A stretch of DNA of 64,000 bases from Labilibaculum sp. (GTDB taxonomy: Bacteria > Bacteroidota > Bacteroidia > Bacteroidales > Marinifilaceae), in NCBI GenBank assembly GCA_016342745.1, contig JAEINT010000006.1:186001-250000 (forward strand), in the 5' to 3' direction. Below are positions 37,161 to 46,709 of the stretch, in pieces. The number at the start of each line of letters is the position of its first letter. The stretch's first letter is position 1. A program made the translations under genes and the position numbers. Under the pieces are notes generated by a model. That model was not told the origin of the DNA. It was given only the letters and a program-made list of their open reading frames with translations, and did not search any database.

Positions 37161-37183
37161 GGAAGAGGAAATTAACCTCTTCC
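37161..37183 (-). terminator. Hairpin between TonB receptor and symporter genes
   Basis: GGAAGAGG/CCTCTTCC is an 8-bp perfect stem around AAATTAA. On the minus strand only TTTATTAT follows, so it is a weak terminator or RNA-stabilising stem. It may lower symporter expression relative to receptor expression. Confidence 0.5.
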
Positions 37184-37262
37184 TTCATATTATTTCAGCA
37201 TTTAAACTTCTACTTATTTACCTTAAAATAAGAGTAATTCATACCACAATGCCACTTACATA

Positions 37263-39890
37263 TTAGAAACTAAATGTTGTTCTAAAGAATACTCTTCGAG
37301 GAAGAATAGGACGACCAACAAAGTATTCGCCTGCTCCTGATTGAGTAACATCTCTTGGATTACCTTCTGTAATTCCATTGTCATTAAACACATTAAATAC
37401 TGCTACTCCGAAACGTAATGTTTCACCATTGTCACCCAAATCCATTGTGTAACCAGCATCAAATCTAAAGATGTTAATTGCATCCAATTCTACTGTATTC
37501 GCAATATTGGCAAACTTTTTACCTGTGTAACTCCAAGAAAAACCAGCATCGAATGCATTGTTATCAAACTCTAATGCAGAATAAGACATGATACTTGGTT
37601 GTCTTTCTAATTCATTACCCTTAAAAGCTGGATTAGCTTCACTTTCGTCGTATTCATGACCTTGATAGGTAATACTACCATTAAAATTAAGATTCTCAGT
37701 TAAGTCATATCTCCATGTTGCCTCAATACCAAGTGCTTTTGTACTTAATAAAGTAACCGTTTCGATAATCGTACCCGGATTGTTTGGATCATCTCTAAGA
37801 TCAACATTTTGTCTGTCGTTCAAATCAACATAGTAACCTGCTAATGTTCCCTTAAATCTACCTGAACCATATTTTATACCCAGTTCTCCCTGGTAAATCT
37901 CTTCTGTTTCGTAAGAACCAACTGTTCCATCAGATGCAATCTTAATACCTCGAGGTTGAGGAAAGAAATAACCTTTGGTAACATTACCATATAAGTTAAC
38001 TTTTTCGTTTAACTCATAGTTGGCAGCAATAACTCCAGCCCAATCAGTATCTTTTCCTGTTCCTGTTAGGTATGCGTTATTACCCCACTTCACACTTTGA
38101 AGATTCGCAGAAAGGCTAGCATCATCATCCATTAAATAACTCATATTTCCTTCACGAGAAACTGTTGCTTCAATTGTTTCGAAACGTAAACCAACATCAA
38201 TTCTCCAACGGTCTAATTTCATTTCATCAGTAAAATAGATCGCTTTTTTGTTCGCTGTAATAAAGTTATTAGCATAAGCTGCTCCCGGATTATACACACC
38301 ATTTTTACTTAGAATCATTTCATTTCCGCCATTCATATAACTAATGTCAAGTAAATGAGGTTTTGAAGTGAATTCAGTAATGTATCTGGTTTGAACATTC
38401 TGATCGTCAGCTTCAGTTCTTGATAAGAAAAGACCTGCTGTAATATTGTGCTCAACGGTAACACCTTCTAGTTTCTTCGTTACATTAATTTCGGTAGCCA
38501 TATCCGTCATAGGACGATTACGATCTAATAAGGTATTTTCATAAACCAAATCACTACCACTTAATGTACTTGATAGACCTGTTTTTCTACCAACAATTCC
38601 TGTAGCACTTGCATCTTGACCAGTAACAAAATCATTCAATGAAATAGGATTGTTCGAACCCGCAAGGAATAAATTAAACTGGTGAGCATATCGTGCATAA
38701 CGCATTTTAGCGTCCATTTTCAAATTGTTCTCGAATTTATGCTTGTAGTTTGCCATAAAATATCCACCTTTTGTAGAAACTCCATCTTTAATAGGAGTTC
38801 GGTATACTCCATCAGGAGTTTGGTAAGATAAATTTTGAGCATACATGGTTTGAATTGTTTTCACATCTTTACCGTCGTTACCTTTGGCATAATCACGTGA
38901 AGAACCATCCAATGGCAATGGCAAGAAAAACTGCACTCTATCATCAATAAACTGACCAGAAACAATTAATTCACCATTATCGAATTCTTGCTTGATGTTA
39001 CCACGAAGCTGCATACCTTGAGTTGGTAAACCTGTATCCAAAGGACCTTCGTCGTAACGGTAAAATCCACTTAATGCGTAATAAGTTCTTGAATCTTCTC
39101 CTCCTAGTTTTCCACCAGAAAAGAAATCAGCTCTTACTCTGCCTTTATCGGCAACTTCTAATTGAATGATATTCTCAGGTGTATCTGTACCTGTTTTTGA
39201 AATGTAATTGATTACACCAGCAACAGAACCTGCACCATAAAGAATTGCAGCACCACCTCGAGGAAAATCAAGAGATTTAATTCCCATGTCATTTCTTACG
39301 TAAACATCATGAGCTGATGAGTTCAAACCAAACGTACTAATAACAGGCATTCCATCGTACTCAAGTGGATTAAATACATACTGACCACCAGAAGGAAGAC
39401 CACGAACAAATACATTGGTAGCAACTTCACCACCACCACCTTCAGCAGTAATACCAGGAACTGATCTTAAAATATCAGCCTGACTACTTGCTGCTTTTTG
39501 CTGTATTTCTTCAGCTTTCATTGAACTCATAGACATTGCTGATTGTTTCTGAGAACGTATGGTTCTTGTACTTGTAACCATGATCTCATCCAAACCAACA
39601 CCTTCATTCATTGTAATTGTAACCATCTCTGCAGAATTAACTACAGTTTCTTTTGTTTGAAATCCTACAAAGCTTGTAACCAAGGTTACCGGCAATGACT
39701 CAACGCTTAGTTCAAATTTTCCATCCATATTGGTAACAGTACCATTGGTTGTATTCTGAACGATAACACTTACACCCGGAATTGTAGATCCGGTAGCATC
39801 TTGCACTAATCCAGTTACTTTTGTTTGGGCTTGAATCGTAAATGCGAAACAAGTTAAAGTAAGCAAGATTAAAACTCTTAATTTTTTCAT
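37263..39890 (-). CDS. TonB-dependent receptor of the sugar-acid locus
   Basis: 875 aa. The signal peptide ends AFTIQAQ. The carboxypeptidase-regulatory-like domain at about residues 22-110 has GLVQDATGSTIPGVSVIVQN. The plug (about 115-235) has EIMVTSTRTIRS, ILRSVPGITAEGGGG, VRGLPSGGQYVF and LDFPRGGAAILYGAG. The barrel ends PRRVFFRTTFSF. No SusD gene accompanies it, so it probably carries a small ligand across the outer membrane. It is the first gene of the minus-strand group. Its start is 154 bases from the divergent lacI-type gene, and its promoter is overlapped by an operator. Confidence 0.91.
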   Translation of the reverse strand: MKKLRVLILLTLTCFAFTIQAQTKVTGLVQDATGSTIPGVSVIVQNTTNGTVTNMDGKFELSVESLPVTLVTSFVGFQTKETVVNSAEMVTITMNEGVGLDEIMVTSTRTIRSQKQSAMSMSSMKAEEIQQKAASSQADILRSVPGITAEGGGGEVATNVFVRGLPSGGQYVFNPLEYDGMPVISTFGLNSSAHDVYVRNDMGIKSLDFPRGGAAILYGAGSVAGVINYISKTGTDTPENIIQLEVADKGRVRADFFSGGKLGGEDSRTYYALSGFYRYDEGPLDTGLPTQGMQLRGNIKQEFDNGELIVSGQFIDDRVQFFLPLPLDGSSRDYAKGNDGKDVKTIQTMYAQNLSYQTPDGVYRTPIKDGVSTKGGYFMANYKHKFENNLKMDAKMRYARYAHQFNLFLAGSNNPISLNDFVTGQDASATGIVGRKTGLSSTLSGSDLVYENTLLDRNRPMTDMATEINVTKKLEGVTVEHNITAGLFLSRTEADDQNVQTRYITEFTSKPHLLDISYMNGGNEMILSKNGVYNPGAAYANNFITANKKAIYFTDEMKLDRWRIDVGLRFETIEATVSREGNMSYLMDDDASLSANLQSVKWGNNAYLTGTGKDTDWAGVIAANYELNEKVNLYGNVTKGYFFPQPRGIKIASDGTVGSYETEEIYQGELGIKYGSGRFKGTLAGYYVDLNDRQNVDLRDDPNNPGTIIETVTLLSTKALGIEATWRYDLTENLNFNGSITYQGHEYDESEANPAFKGNELERQPSIMSYSALEFDNNAFDAGFSWSYTGKKFANIANTVELDAINIFRFDAGYTMDLGDNGETLRFGVAVFNVFNDNGITEGNPRDVTQSGAGEYFVGRPILPRRVFFRTTFSF

Positions 39891-39922
39891 ATTATCAATG
39901 GTTTAGAAATTAGATTTGTAAC

Positions 39923-39953
39923 AAATTAAGACCAATAAATAATGCTATGCAAA
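39923..39953 (-). promoter_or_regulatory. Promoter of the TonB receptor operon
   Basis: On the minus strand TTTG (39953-39950) is followed after 19 bases by TTAATTTG (39930-39923), one base off TAnnTTTG. The start codon is 33 bases further. The -33 box lies inside a LacI-type operator. Confidence 0.65.
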
Positions 39954-39961
39954 CGTTAGCA
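39948..39961. promoter_or_regulatory. LacI-type operator, imperfect copy
   Basis: TGCAAACGTTAGCA is a near-palindrome around AACGTT with one mismatched pair. It covers the -33 box of the TonB receptor promoter. It is centred 19 bases from the perfect operator next to it. Confidence 0.65.
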
Positions 39962-39966
39962 AGATA

Positions 39967-39980
39967 CGTAAACGTTTACG
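39967..39980. promoter_or_regulatory. LacI-type operator, perfect palindrome
   Basis: CGTAAACGTTTACG reads identically on both strands. The central AAACGTTT is the classic LacI/GalR-family core. It lies 64 bases before the lacI-type gene and just upstream of the receptor promoter, so it may control both directions. Confidence 0.8.
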
Positions 39981-40043
39981 GTTAATAACTTTTTTGCTTA
40001 TATTAGCACTTTATATTTATTACAAATAAGATGCTGATTCTCA

Positions 40044-41078
40044 ATGAAAAGGACAACTTTAAAAGATATTGCTAAAGCCTTAAATACAACAATAGCAACT
40101 GTTTCGAGAGCATTGCACGACAATCCTGAGATCAGTTCTGAAATGAAAAATCGTGTTAAAGAAGTAGCCAAACTTTACAATTACAAGCCCAATACAACCG
40201 CTTTATCCCTCAAATTTCAGAAAACTTACACTTTCGGTGTCATCTTCCCTACGCTGATGAATCAGTACATGACTCAAATGCTTAGTGGATTGCTACAGGA
40301 AGCCAGTAAAAACGGGTATAAGCTAATAATTGCAGAGAGTAATTACGATCCTGAAAAGGAATTGGAGCTAATCCAAGAATTTTATGAATATGATGTGGAT
40401 GGAGTTCTAATTCTGCCAAGTAGAAAATTGAATATGATGAAGGAAAAATTGGAAAATCAGATTCGTGATGACATTCCCTTCCTAGTAATTGATCGTTCAA
40501 TCTACCTAGAGAACAAAAAAATTCCCTTCATTTCTTCAGATGATTATGTTGGCACAAAAGAAGGAATTACTCATCTCATAGAACAGGGATATCAAAAAAT
40601 TGCACACATTAAAGGACTAGATTCATCATCAATATCAAATGTAAGGCACCAAACTTATTTAGAAATTTTAAAGAAAAACAAGATGGAGATCAATCAAGAA
40701 TGGATTATTTCGTGCGAAGATTTCACTAAAAAAGAAGGTGAAGATTTGGCAATACAACTTATGTCCTTAGATCATAAACCAGATGCTATTTTCTGCATTG
40801 ATGACCATGTTGCAGTTGGTGTTATTAGAGGTTTACAGAAACTAGGAGTCAAGATACCACAAGAAGTTGGTGTTCTTGGATTTAGTAATGCAGATATATC
40901 TGAAGTTTGTACTCCTCAGCTTTCTACCATATATCAACCTGGCGTAGAAATTGGCAAAAAAGGAATCCAACTAATTCTATCCAATATCAATAAAAACAAG
41001 GACATTTCTAAAACCAACATTGTGCTTAAAACAAAATTGATTATACGAGAAACAACACAGAAAAAACAAGAAGAATAA
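40044..41078 (+). CDS. LacI-family transcriptional regulator
   Basis: 344 aa. An N-terminal helix-turn-helix (TLKDIAKALNTTIATVSRAL) is followed by the hinge NYKPNTTALSLK. A periplasmic-binding-protein-like effector domain comes after it (TYTFGVIFPTL, GLDSSSISNVRH, PDAIFCIDDHVAVGV, VGVLGFSNADISEVCTPQLSTI). It is divergent from the TonB receptor operon with two operators between them, so it is the likely local regulator. The effector would be the imported solute or a breakdown product. The stop lies 3 bases from the stop of the convergent glutaminyl cyclase gene and no terminator is seen. Confidence 0.93.
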   Translation: MKRTTLKDIAKALNTTIATVSRALHDNPEISSEMKNRVKEVAKLYNYKPNTTALSLKFQKTYTFGVIFPTLMNQYMTQMLSGLLQEASKNGYKLIIAESNYDPEKELELIQEFYEYDVDGVLILPSRKLNMMKEKLENQIRDDIPFLVIDRSIYLENKKIPFISSDDYVGTKEGITHLIEQGYQKIAHIKGLDSSSISNVRHQTYLEILKKNKMEINQEWIISCEDFTKKEGEDLAIQLMSLDHKPDAIFCIDDHVAVGVIRGLQKLGVKIPQEVGVLGFSNADISEVCTPQLSTIYQPGVEIGKKGIQLILSNINKNKDISKTNIVLKTKLIIRETTQKKQEE

Positions 41079-41081
41079 AAT

Positions 41082-42209
41082 CTAGTTTTCTTTCAGTTTG
41101 ATTTCAAACATTTTAGGCCATCTCTTACCCGTAACAAAAATGCGATCATTAGCTGAATCATAGGCAATTCCATTTAATACGTCATCACCATCTCTCAATT
41201 TTCGCTTATCCGACATGGTCATAATTGAACCCAAATTTAGGCTTCCCTCAACTTGACCTGTTGCAGGATTAATAATGACAATACGATCGGTTAGCCAAAC
41301 ATTAGCAAAAATTTTACCGTTAATATATTCTAATTCATTTAAGCTATCAACTTTTCCAACATTATCATATACTTCAACAACCCGTTTTCTCTCATAACTG
41401 TTCGGATCGAAAAAATACAAAGCATTAGAACCATCGGTAATAACCAATTCATCTTTCATTGTAGTAATCCCCCAACATTCTCTTTTATTGGTTTGTGGGT
41501 AGAAAGTATCTGTCTTTTCGAATGTTTCGGCATCCATAACGAAAGCCTTTCCCGAATTCCAGGTCAATTGGATGATTTTTCCTTGATAGTAGGTAATTCC
41601 TTCTCCAAAATATTCTTGTTCCAAATTCAACAATGAAAGTGCTTCTCCATTTTCTAATTTTACTTTTCGAAGTGAAGATTCTCCTTGCTGACCAGTTCCT
41701 TCGTATAAATAACCATCGTGGAAAAACAATCCTTGCGTGTAAGCTCTTTTATCATGAGGGTAAGATTTCACAATTTCAAAAGAGTATTCAACAGGAGCCT
41801 TATCGGATTTAATATTGATGTAAGTATTAACCAATCCAACTTTCCCATCTTCTTGATAAGCCAATATTTTTAGGTTATGTCTTCCCATTTTAGCTTTCAT
41901 AGGAGTCCATTTTGCTACCCAAGGCTTTTGCTTCAAACTTCCTACCAATTCGCCATCTCCAAATATTTGAATTGAATCAATCTCAATTTTCTTCTTTTTA
42001 GGATTAATTACAATCTCAATTTGTTTTCCATAGCTGAATACATCACCTCTGTGCGGACTCTTAATGCGTAAGCTATTTACAAACTCAATTGTTTTTTCGA
42101 CAACCTGTGTCGATGATTTAGCTTTACCATTGTCGCGATTCACACTATTACCATTACACGATGAAAGTATAAAAATCAGAACAAGTGTTAAGAAAGAAGA
42201 AATCTTCAT
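41082..42209 (-). CDS. Glutaminyl-peptide cyclotransferase (lipoprotein)
   Basis: 375 aa. The signal MKISSFLTLVLIFILSSC gives a lipid-anchored N-terminus (lipobox LSSC). Residues about 50-140 form an Ig-like beta domain with IFGDGELVGSLKQKPWVAKW. The catalytic beta-propeller (plant/bacterial QC type) follows, with YPHDKRAYTQGLFFHDGYLYEGTG, LNELEYINGKIFANVW and GIAYDSANDRIFVTGK. It turns N-terminal Gln into pyroglutamate in the periplasm. Many T9SS and other exported Bacteroidota proteins begin with Gln after signal cleavage, as PorP here does (QDPQF), so this enzyme may mature them. Confidence 0.9.
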   Translation of the reverse strand: MKISSFLTLVLIFILSSCNGNSVNRDNGKAKSSTQVVEKTIEFVNSLRIKSPHRGDVFSYGKQIEIVINPKKKKIEIDSIQIFGDGELVGSLKQKPWVAKWTPMKAKMGRHNLKILAYQEDGKVGLVNTYINIKSDKAPVEYSFEIVKSYPHDKRAYTQGLFFHDGYLYEGTGQQGESSLRKVKLENGEALSLLNLEQEYFGEGITYYQGKIIQLTWNSGKAFVMDAETFEKTDTFYPQTNKRECWGITTMKDELVITDGSNALYFFDPNSYERKRVVEVYDNVGKVDSLNELEYINGKIFANVWLTDRIVIINPATGQVEGSLNLGSIMTMSDKRKLRDGDDVLNGIAYDSANDRIFVTGKRWPKMFEIKLKEN

Positions 42210-42270
42210 TACAAGAATATTTTAGTAGAAAGATCTGTTTGACCTTACAAGTCATAAATTTAGCTAAAAA

Positions 42271-42302
42271 TAAAAAAACTGCCTCGATTACTCAAGGCAG
42301 TT
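42271..42302 (-). terminator. Terminator of cysS
   Basis: On the minus strand AACTGCCT/AGGCAGTT forms an 8-bp stem around nine bases, with a T-run (42278-42272) behind it. It lies just after the cysS stop. Confidence 0.75.
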
Positions 42303-42306
42303 AATA

Positions 42307-43782
42307 TTATTTAACGATTTCCCATTCGGAACCGTCTTTTGTATCTTTTATTGCAATACCATAACTGCTCAATTCATCTCGAATTTTATCTGCCGTTGCC
42401 CAATCTTTATTTTGTTTGGCCTCGTTACGAGTTGTGAGTAATAATGAGATTAGTTTATCCAGAATTTCATTCGCTCCACCATCTGTTTCACTTTCATCTT
42501 TCAAACCTAATACCTCATATACTAAATCAGTATAAAGCTTTTTAAGTGCTTCTAATTGGTCTTCAGTAATTTGTTCTTTACCTGCCGCCAACGAATTAAT
42601 CATCTTCACACCATCAAAAAGGTGAGCGATAAGAATAGGTGTATTCAAATCATCATTAATAGCTGCATAAGCTTTGGTTTTCAAGTCCTCAACATTAATT
42701 GTTGATTCCTTACCAGCCTTTAGCTTATCAAGCGTTGCAACCGCTGCCATTAAACGATTAAATCCTTTTTCTGCAGCTTTCAATGCATCATTCGAGAAAT
42801 CTAGAGGGCTGCGATAATGAGCCTGAAGAATAAAGAAACGAATGGTCATTGGACTATAAGCTTGCTCCAACACATCATTATCACCAGCAAAAAGTTGATC
42901 AAGCGTAATAAAATTACCCAATGATTTTCCCATTTTCTGACCGTTAATAGTGATCATGTTGTTGTGCATCCAGTAACGAACTGCTTCGTGACCATGAGCA
43001 CCTGTAGATTGTGCAATCTCACATTCGTGGTGAGGGAATTGTAAATCCAATCCGCCGCCATGAATATCAAATTCCGCACCTAAATATTTCTGACTCATTG
43101 CAGAACACTCCAAATGCCATCCTGGAAAACCATCACTCCATTTCGATGGCCAACGCATGATATGCTCAGGATTCGCTTTTTTCCAAAGCGCAAAGTCAAA
43201 GCTATTTTTCTTTTCGCTTTGTCCTTCTAATTCACGTGTGTTGGAAATAAGATCTTCAATTTTTCTTCCTGAAAGCTTACCGTAATCATGTTTTTTGCTG
43301 TAGGTTTCTACATCAAAATAAACAGAACCATTGCTTTCGTAAGCAAAACCATTCTCGAACAATTTTTCAATTACTTCCATTTGCTCGATGATATGTCCAG
43401 AAGCCCGAGGTTCAATACTCGGTTTCAAAACATTAAGATCATCCATGTTTTTATGGTAACGATCCGTAAAGTACTGAACCACTTCCATCGGCTCTAACTC
43501 TTCTAAACGAGCCTTTTGAGCAATTTTATCTTCTCCTTCGTCAGCATCATTCACAAGATGTCCAACATCAGTAATGTTGCGCACATAGCGCACTTTATAA
43601 CCTGAATGCTTTAAAAAACGGAATAATATATCAAAAGTAATTGCTGGTCTAGAATGCCCTAAATGAGCATCACCATAAACCGTCGGACCACAAACATACA
43701 ATCCTACATGAGGAGCGTTTATTGGTTCGAACAATTCTTTTTTGCGATTTAATGTGTTATAAATGAACAACTTGTTTTCCAT
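42307..43782 (-). CDS. cysS: Cysteinyl-tRNA synthetase
   Basis: 491 aa, cytoplasmic class I synthetase that charges tRNA-Cys. The HIGH region is [18 protein letters not shown]. The zinc site includes [13 protein letters not shown] and [14 protein letters not shown]. The KMSKS loop is KMGKSLGNF. The C-terminal DALR and anticodon-binding helices follow. The start is ATG 43782, directly before the first core strand. Family length is normal. The terminator lies directly behind it. Confidence 0.96.
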   Translation of the reverse strand: MENKLFIYNTLNRKKELFEPINAPHVGLYVCGPTVYGDAHLGHSRPAITFDILFRFLKHSGYKVRYVRNITDVGHLVNDADEGEDKIAQKARLEELEPMEVVQYFTDRYHKNMDDLNVLKPSIEPRASGHIIEQMEVIEKLFENGFAYESNGSVYFDVETYSKKHDYGKLSGRKIEDLISNTRELEGQSEKKNSFDFALWKKANPEHIMRWPSKWSDGFPGWHLECSAMSQKYLGAEFDIHGGGLDLQFPHHECEIAQSTGAHGHEAVRYWMHNNMITINGQKMGKSLGNFITLDQLFAGDNDVLEQAYSPMTIRFFILQAHYRSPLDFSNDALKAAEKGFNRLMAAVATLDKLKAGKESTINVEDLKTKAYAAINDDLNTPILIAHLFDGVKMINSLAAGKEQITEDQLEALKKLYTDLVYEVLGLKDESETDGGANEILDKLISLLLTTRNEAKQNKDWATADKIRDELSSYGIAIKDTKDGSEWEIVK

Positions 43783-43993
43783 AACTTTAATATATGTCGA
43801 TATTCTTTTGGGTCTGTAAAATTATAAAAAAATATTGCTCCAACTGTCTAAACATGCTAATAAGTTTAGAAATCTGACTGATAGCGGTCATTTAGGAAAC
43901 AAATTTCAGCCTTTACAGTTCTTTTTCGATTCAAAAATAAAGAGGTACAAACACGACTATTTTATTATATTTTGTCATAATATTCGCTTTTTA

Positions 43994-44024
43994 TTGTCAA
44001 TATAGATTCCTTCACCTATCTTTG
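43994..44024 (+). promoter_or_regulatory. Promoter of the RNase R gene
   Basis: TTG (43994-43996), 20 bases, then TATCTTTG (44017-44024), an exact match to TAnnTTTG. Transcription would begin near 44031. Confidence 0.6.
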
Positions 44025-44057
44025 TCCTATTAATTATTCTATCCAACATCTCTGATA

Positions 44058-44141
44058 ATGAGATTTCCCATCAGCAAAAAGGCTGAAAATCTTACAACTT
44101 CTCCTAAAGAAAAAACTGGAAATTCAACAGAGGAAAACTAA
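44058..44141 (+). CDS. Possible 27-aa leader ORF before the RNase R gene
   Basis: ATG 44058 to TAA 44141, reading MRFPISKKAENLTTSPKEKT and seven more residues. It is the only ATG-started frame of this size right after the promoter at 43994-44024. No Shine-Dalgarno match is seen, but Bacteroidota rarely show one. It could be a regulatory uORF or chance in A-rich DNA. Confidence 0.25.
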   Translation: MRFPISKKAENLTTSPKEKTGNSTEEN

Positions 44142-44319
44142 AAACAGTAAATAGAATTTGATTTAATTGGATAAAATTAATGCAGAAAAAGCTGCAAGTA
44201 AGATAAATCTTAAGATAAAATTCACAGAATTAACATCTCAGAATAGGATTTTTATTCTTACATTAAATCAATAACTGCTCACCAGATCAAATCTATTGAA
44301 GCATTACAAAAATTAAGAA

Positions 44320-46482
44320 ATGGCAAAAAAAATTAAGAAAAAAAATAAAAAAGAAAGCCCAAGATATAACCGCAAAAGTTTATCAAAACTTATTGATGGT
44401 ATTTTTTCAAACAACCCAACAAAAACATTCAATTACAAACAGATTTCCAGTGCTTTAGAAATTAAAGACATGGGAACAAAACAATTAATTGTTGGTATTC
44501 TATACGATTTAGTTGACTTGGATGCACTGACTGAAATTTCAACAGGAAAATTCAAGCTAAAATCGAGAATGGGCAACATTACGGGAACTGTTGATATGAC
44601 AGCTCGTGGTGCAGCATTTATTGTATCAGACGATATTGAAGAAGACGTTTTTGTATCACAAGCAAACCTTAATCGTGCATTGCATGGCGATACAGTTACT
44701 GTCTACTTATACGCTCGTAAAAAAAGCAAACAACCCGAAGGTGAAGTTGTCGAAATTGTAAAAAGAAAGAAAACCACATTTGTTGGTACTCTTGATATCT
44801 CAAAGAATTACGCATTCTTAGTTTCTTCAGGTAGAAATATGCCTCATGACATTTTCATTCCTTTAACAAAATTGAATGGTGCTCAGAATGGCGATAAAGC
44901 AATTGCGCAAATAACAGAATGGCCTAAGAAATCAAAAAATCCAGTTGGACAAATCACAAGTGTACTTGGAAAACCAGGCGATAATGATACCGAGATGCAT
45001 GCAATTCTTGCTGAATTTGATCTGCCTCATGAGTTTCCTGAAAGAGTTAACGAAGCTGCAGAAGATATCTCTGATGAGATAACAGCAGAAGAAATTGCTT
45101 TGCGAAGAGATTTTAGAGATGTAACAACCTTTACGATTGATCCGCATGATGCGAAAGATTTTGATGATGCCTTATCGATCAAAACACTTGAAAATGGCAA
45201 TTGGGAAATTGGCGTTCACATTGCTGATGTAACTCATTACGTAAGAAAAGGAAGTATTATTGAGCAGGAAGCTTTTGATCGAGCCACTTCTGTTTATTTG
45301 GTCGATCGTGTGGTACCAATGCTACCAGAGCGTTTATCGAATGGTATTTGTTCCTTACGTCCTGATGAAGAAAAATTAACCTTCTCGGCAGTTTTCGAAA
45401 TGGATGAAAACGCCGACATTATCAATACATGGATTGGCAAAACCGTAATTAAATCGGACAGACGATTTACCTACGAGGAAGCTCAAGATATTATAGAAAC
45501 AGGCGAAGGCGATTTTAAAGAAGATGTTCTTTGTTTGGATAAACTGGCTAAGCTCGTTCGAAAAAGAAGATTTAAAAAAGGTGCAATTGATTTTGACCGC
45601 TTCGAAGTAAAATTCGATATCGATGATAAAGGAAAACCAACTCGTGTATTCTTTAAAGAATCGAAAGATTCTAATAAATTAATTGAAGAATTTATGCTTT
45701 TGGCCAACAAACGTGTTGCTGAAGTCATTGGTCGAGTTGCAAAAGGAAAAACAGCAAAGACCTTTATTTACAGAACACACGACCAGCCAAATCCTGAGAA
45801 GCTAGACACATTCAACAAGTTTATTCATAAATTTGGCTATAGTCTTAAAACAACCAATGCAAGTGCAATATCAACATCCTTAAACACATTATTACATGAT
45901 GTGAAAGGTGAGAACATTCAAAATTTGGTTGAAACTTTAGCCATTCGATCAATGGCTAAAGCGGAATATTCAACTGTAAATATTGGACATTACGGCTTGC
46001 ATTTTAGTCACTATTCTCACTTTACTTCTCCAATTAGAAGATATCCGGATATGATGGCTCATCGCCTAATTGAAAGATACTTTGCTGGTGGAAAATCGGT
46101 GAATGGAGACAAATACGAAGAATACTGCCAGCATTGTAGTGAAAGAGAGCAAAAAGCTGCTCAGGCAGAACGAGCTTCCATTAAGTACAAGCAAGTTGAA
46201 TTTATGCAAGAGCATGTTGGTCAGGAATTTATTGGCACCATTTCTGGCGTTACCGAATGGGGCTTTTACGTAGAATTGGACGAAAACAAGTGCGAAGGCA
46301 TGGTTTCAATTAGAGAATTGCAAGATGATCACTATGAATTTGATGAAGACAACTACTGTATTGTTGGACGCCATCATCATAAGAAATACCAATTGGGTGA
46401 TAAGGTTGAAATTCTTGTTGCCAAAGCAAATTTAGTTGCCAAACAACTCGATTTCGTCTTAGCTGATTCAGATCCAAAATAA
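44320..46482 (+). CDS. rnr: Ribonuclease R
   Basis: 720-aa 3'-5' exoribonuclease that degrades structured RNA. A basic N-terminus (KKIKKKNKKESPRYNR) is followed by the winged-helix region and cold-shock-type OB domains at about residues 75-240. The RNB catalytic domain begins with DPHDAKDFDDALSI, which holds the metal-binding Asp residues. FTSPIRRYPDMMAHRL follows in the same domain. The S1 domain at about residues 635-715 has GTISGVTEWGFYVELDENKCEGMVSI. Length is normal. A 12-bp terminator lies just after the stop, and a long leader precedes the gene. Confidence 0.96.
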   Translation: MAKKIKKKNKKESPRYNRKSLSKLIDGIFSNNPTKTFNYKQISSALEIKDMGTKQLIVGILYDLVDLDALTEISTGKFKLKSRMGNITGTVDMTARGAAFIVSDDIEEDVFVSQANLNRALHGDTVTVYLYARKKSKQPEGEVVEIVKRKKTTFVGTLDISKNYAFLVSSGRNMPHDIFIPLTKLNGAQNGDKAIAQITEWPKKSKNPVGQITSVLGKPGDNDTEMHAILAEFDLPHEFPERVNEAAEDISDEITAEEIALRRDFRDVTTFTIDPHDAKDFDDALSIKTLENGNWEIGVHIADVTHYVRKGSIIEQEAFDRATSVYLVDRVVPMLPERLSNGICSLRPDEEKLTFSAVFEMDENADIINTWIGKTVIKSDRRFTYEEAQDIIETGEGDFKEDVLCLDKLAKLVRKRRFKKGAIDFDRFEVKFDIDDKGKPTRVFFKESKDSNKLIEEFMLLANKRVAEVIGRVAKGKTAKTFIYRTHDQPNPEKLDTFNKFIHKFGYSLKTTNASAISTSLNTLLHDVKGENIQNLVETLAIRSMAKAEYSTVNIGHYGLHFSHYSHFTSPIRRYPDMMAHRLIERYFAGGKSVNGDKYEEYCQHCSEREQKAAQAERASIKYKQVEFMQEHVGQEFIGTISGVTEWGFYVELDENKCEGMVSIRELQDDHYEFDEDNYCIVGRHHHKKYQLGDKVEILVAKANLVAKQLDFVLADSDPK

Positions 46483-46510
46483 TAAGCTTAAAAAGCTCAA
46501 AAAATAAAAC

Positions 46511-46548
46511 AGGCCAGATTCTTTCCTTAGAATCTGGCCTTATTTTAT
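46511..46548 (+). terminator. Terminator of the RNase R gene
   Basis: 12-bp perfect stem AGGCCAGATTCT (46511-46522) / AGAATCTGGCCT (46529-46540) around TTCCTT, followed by T-rich DNA. Confidence 0.85.
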
Positions 46549-46709
46549 TGTTATACAGTTAAATATCAGAAATATCTTAATAAATCATAAATTAAGCCGA
46601 CTCATTTCATTCCTCCACTCTTTTTATGTAATTTTGATTGAAGCAGATAAAGGAAGAAAATTTCTTTATTGCATCTCTTTAAAATGTATTAACCAAGATT
46701 ACTTGCCGA

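Larger units (their letters stand above)
43783..44319. other. Long leader region upstream of the RNase R gene
   Basis: 537 bases between cysS and the RNase R gene. A promoter (43994-44024) lies near the middle and leaves a leader of about 290 bases. The leader holds one small ORF (44058-44141) and is very A-rich. No structured RNA family was recognised. Confidence 0.55.
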
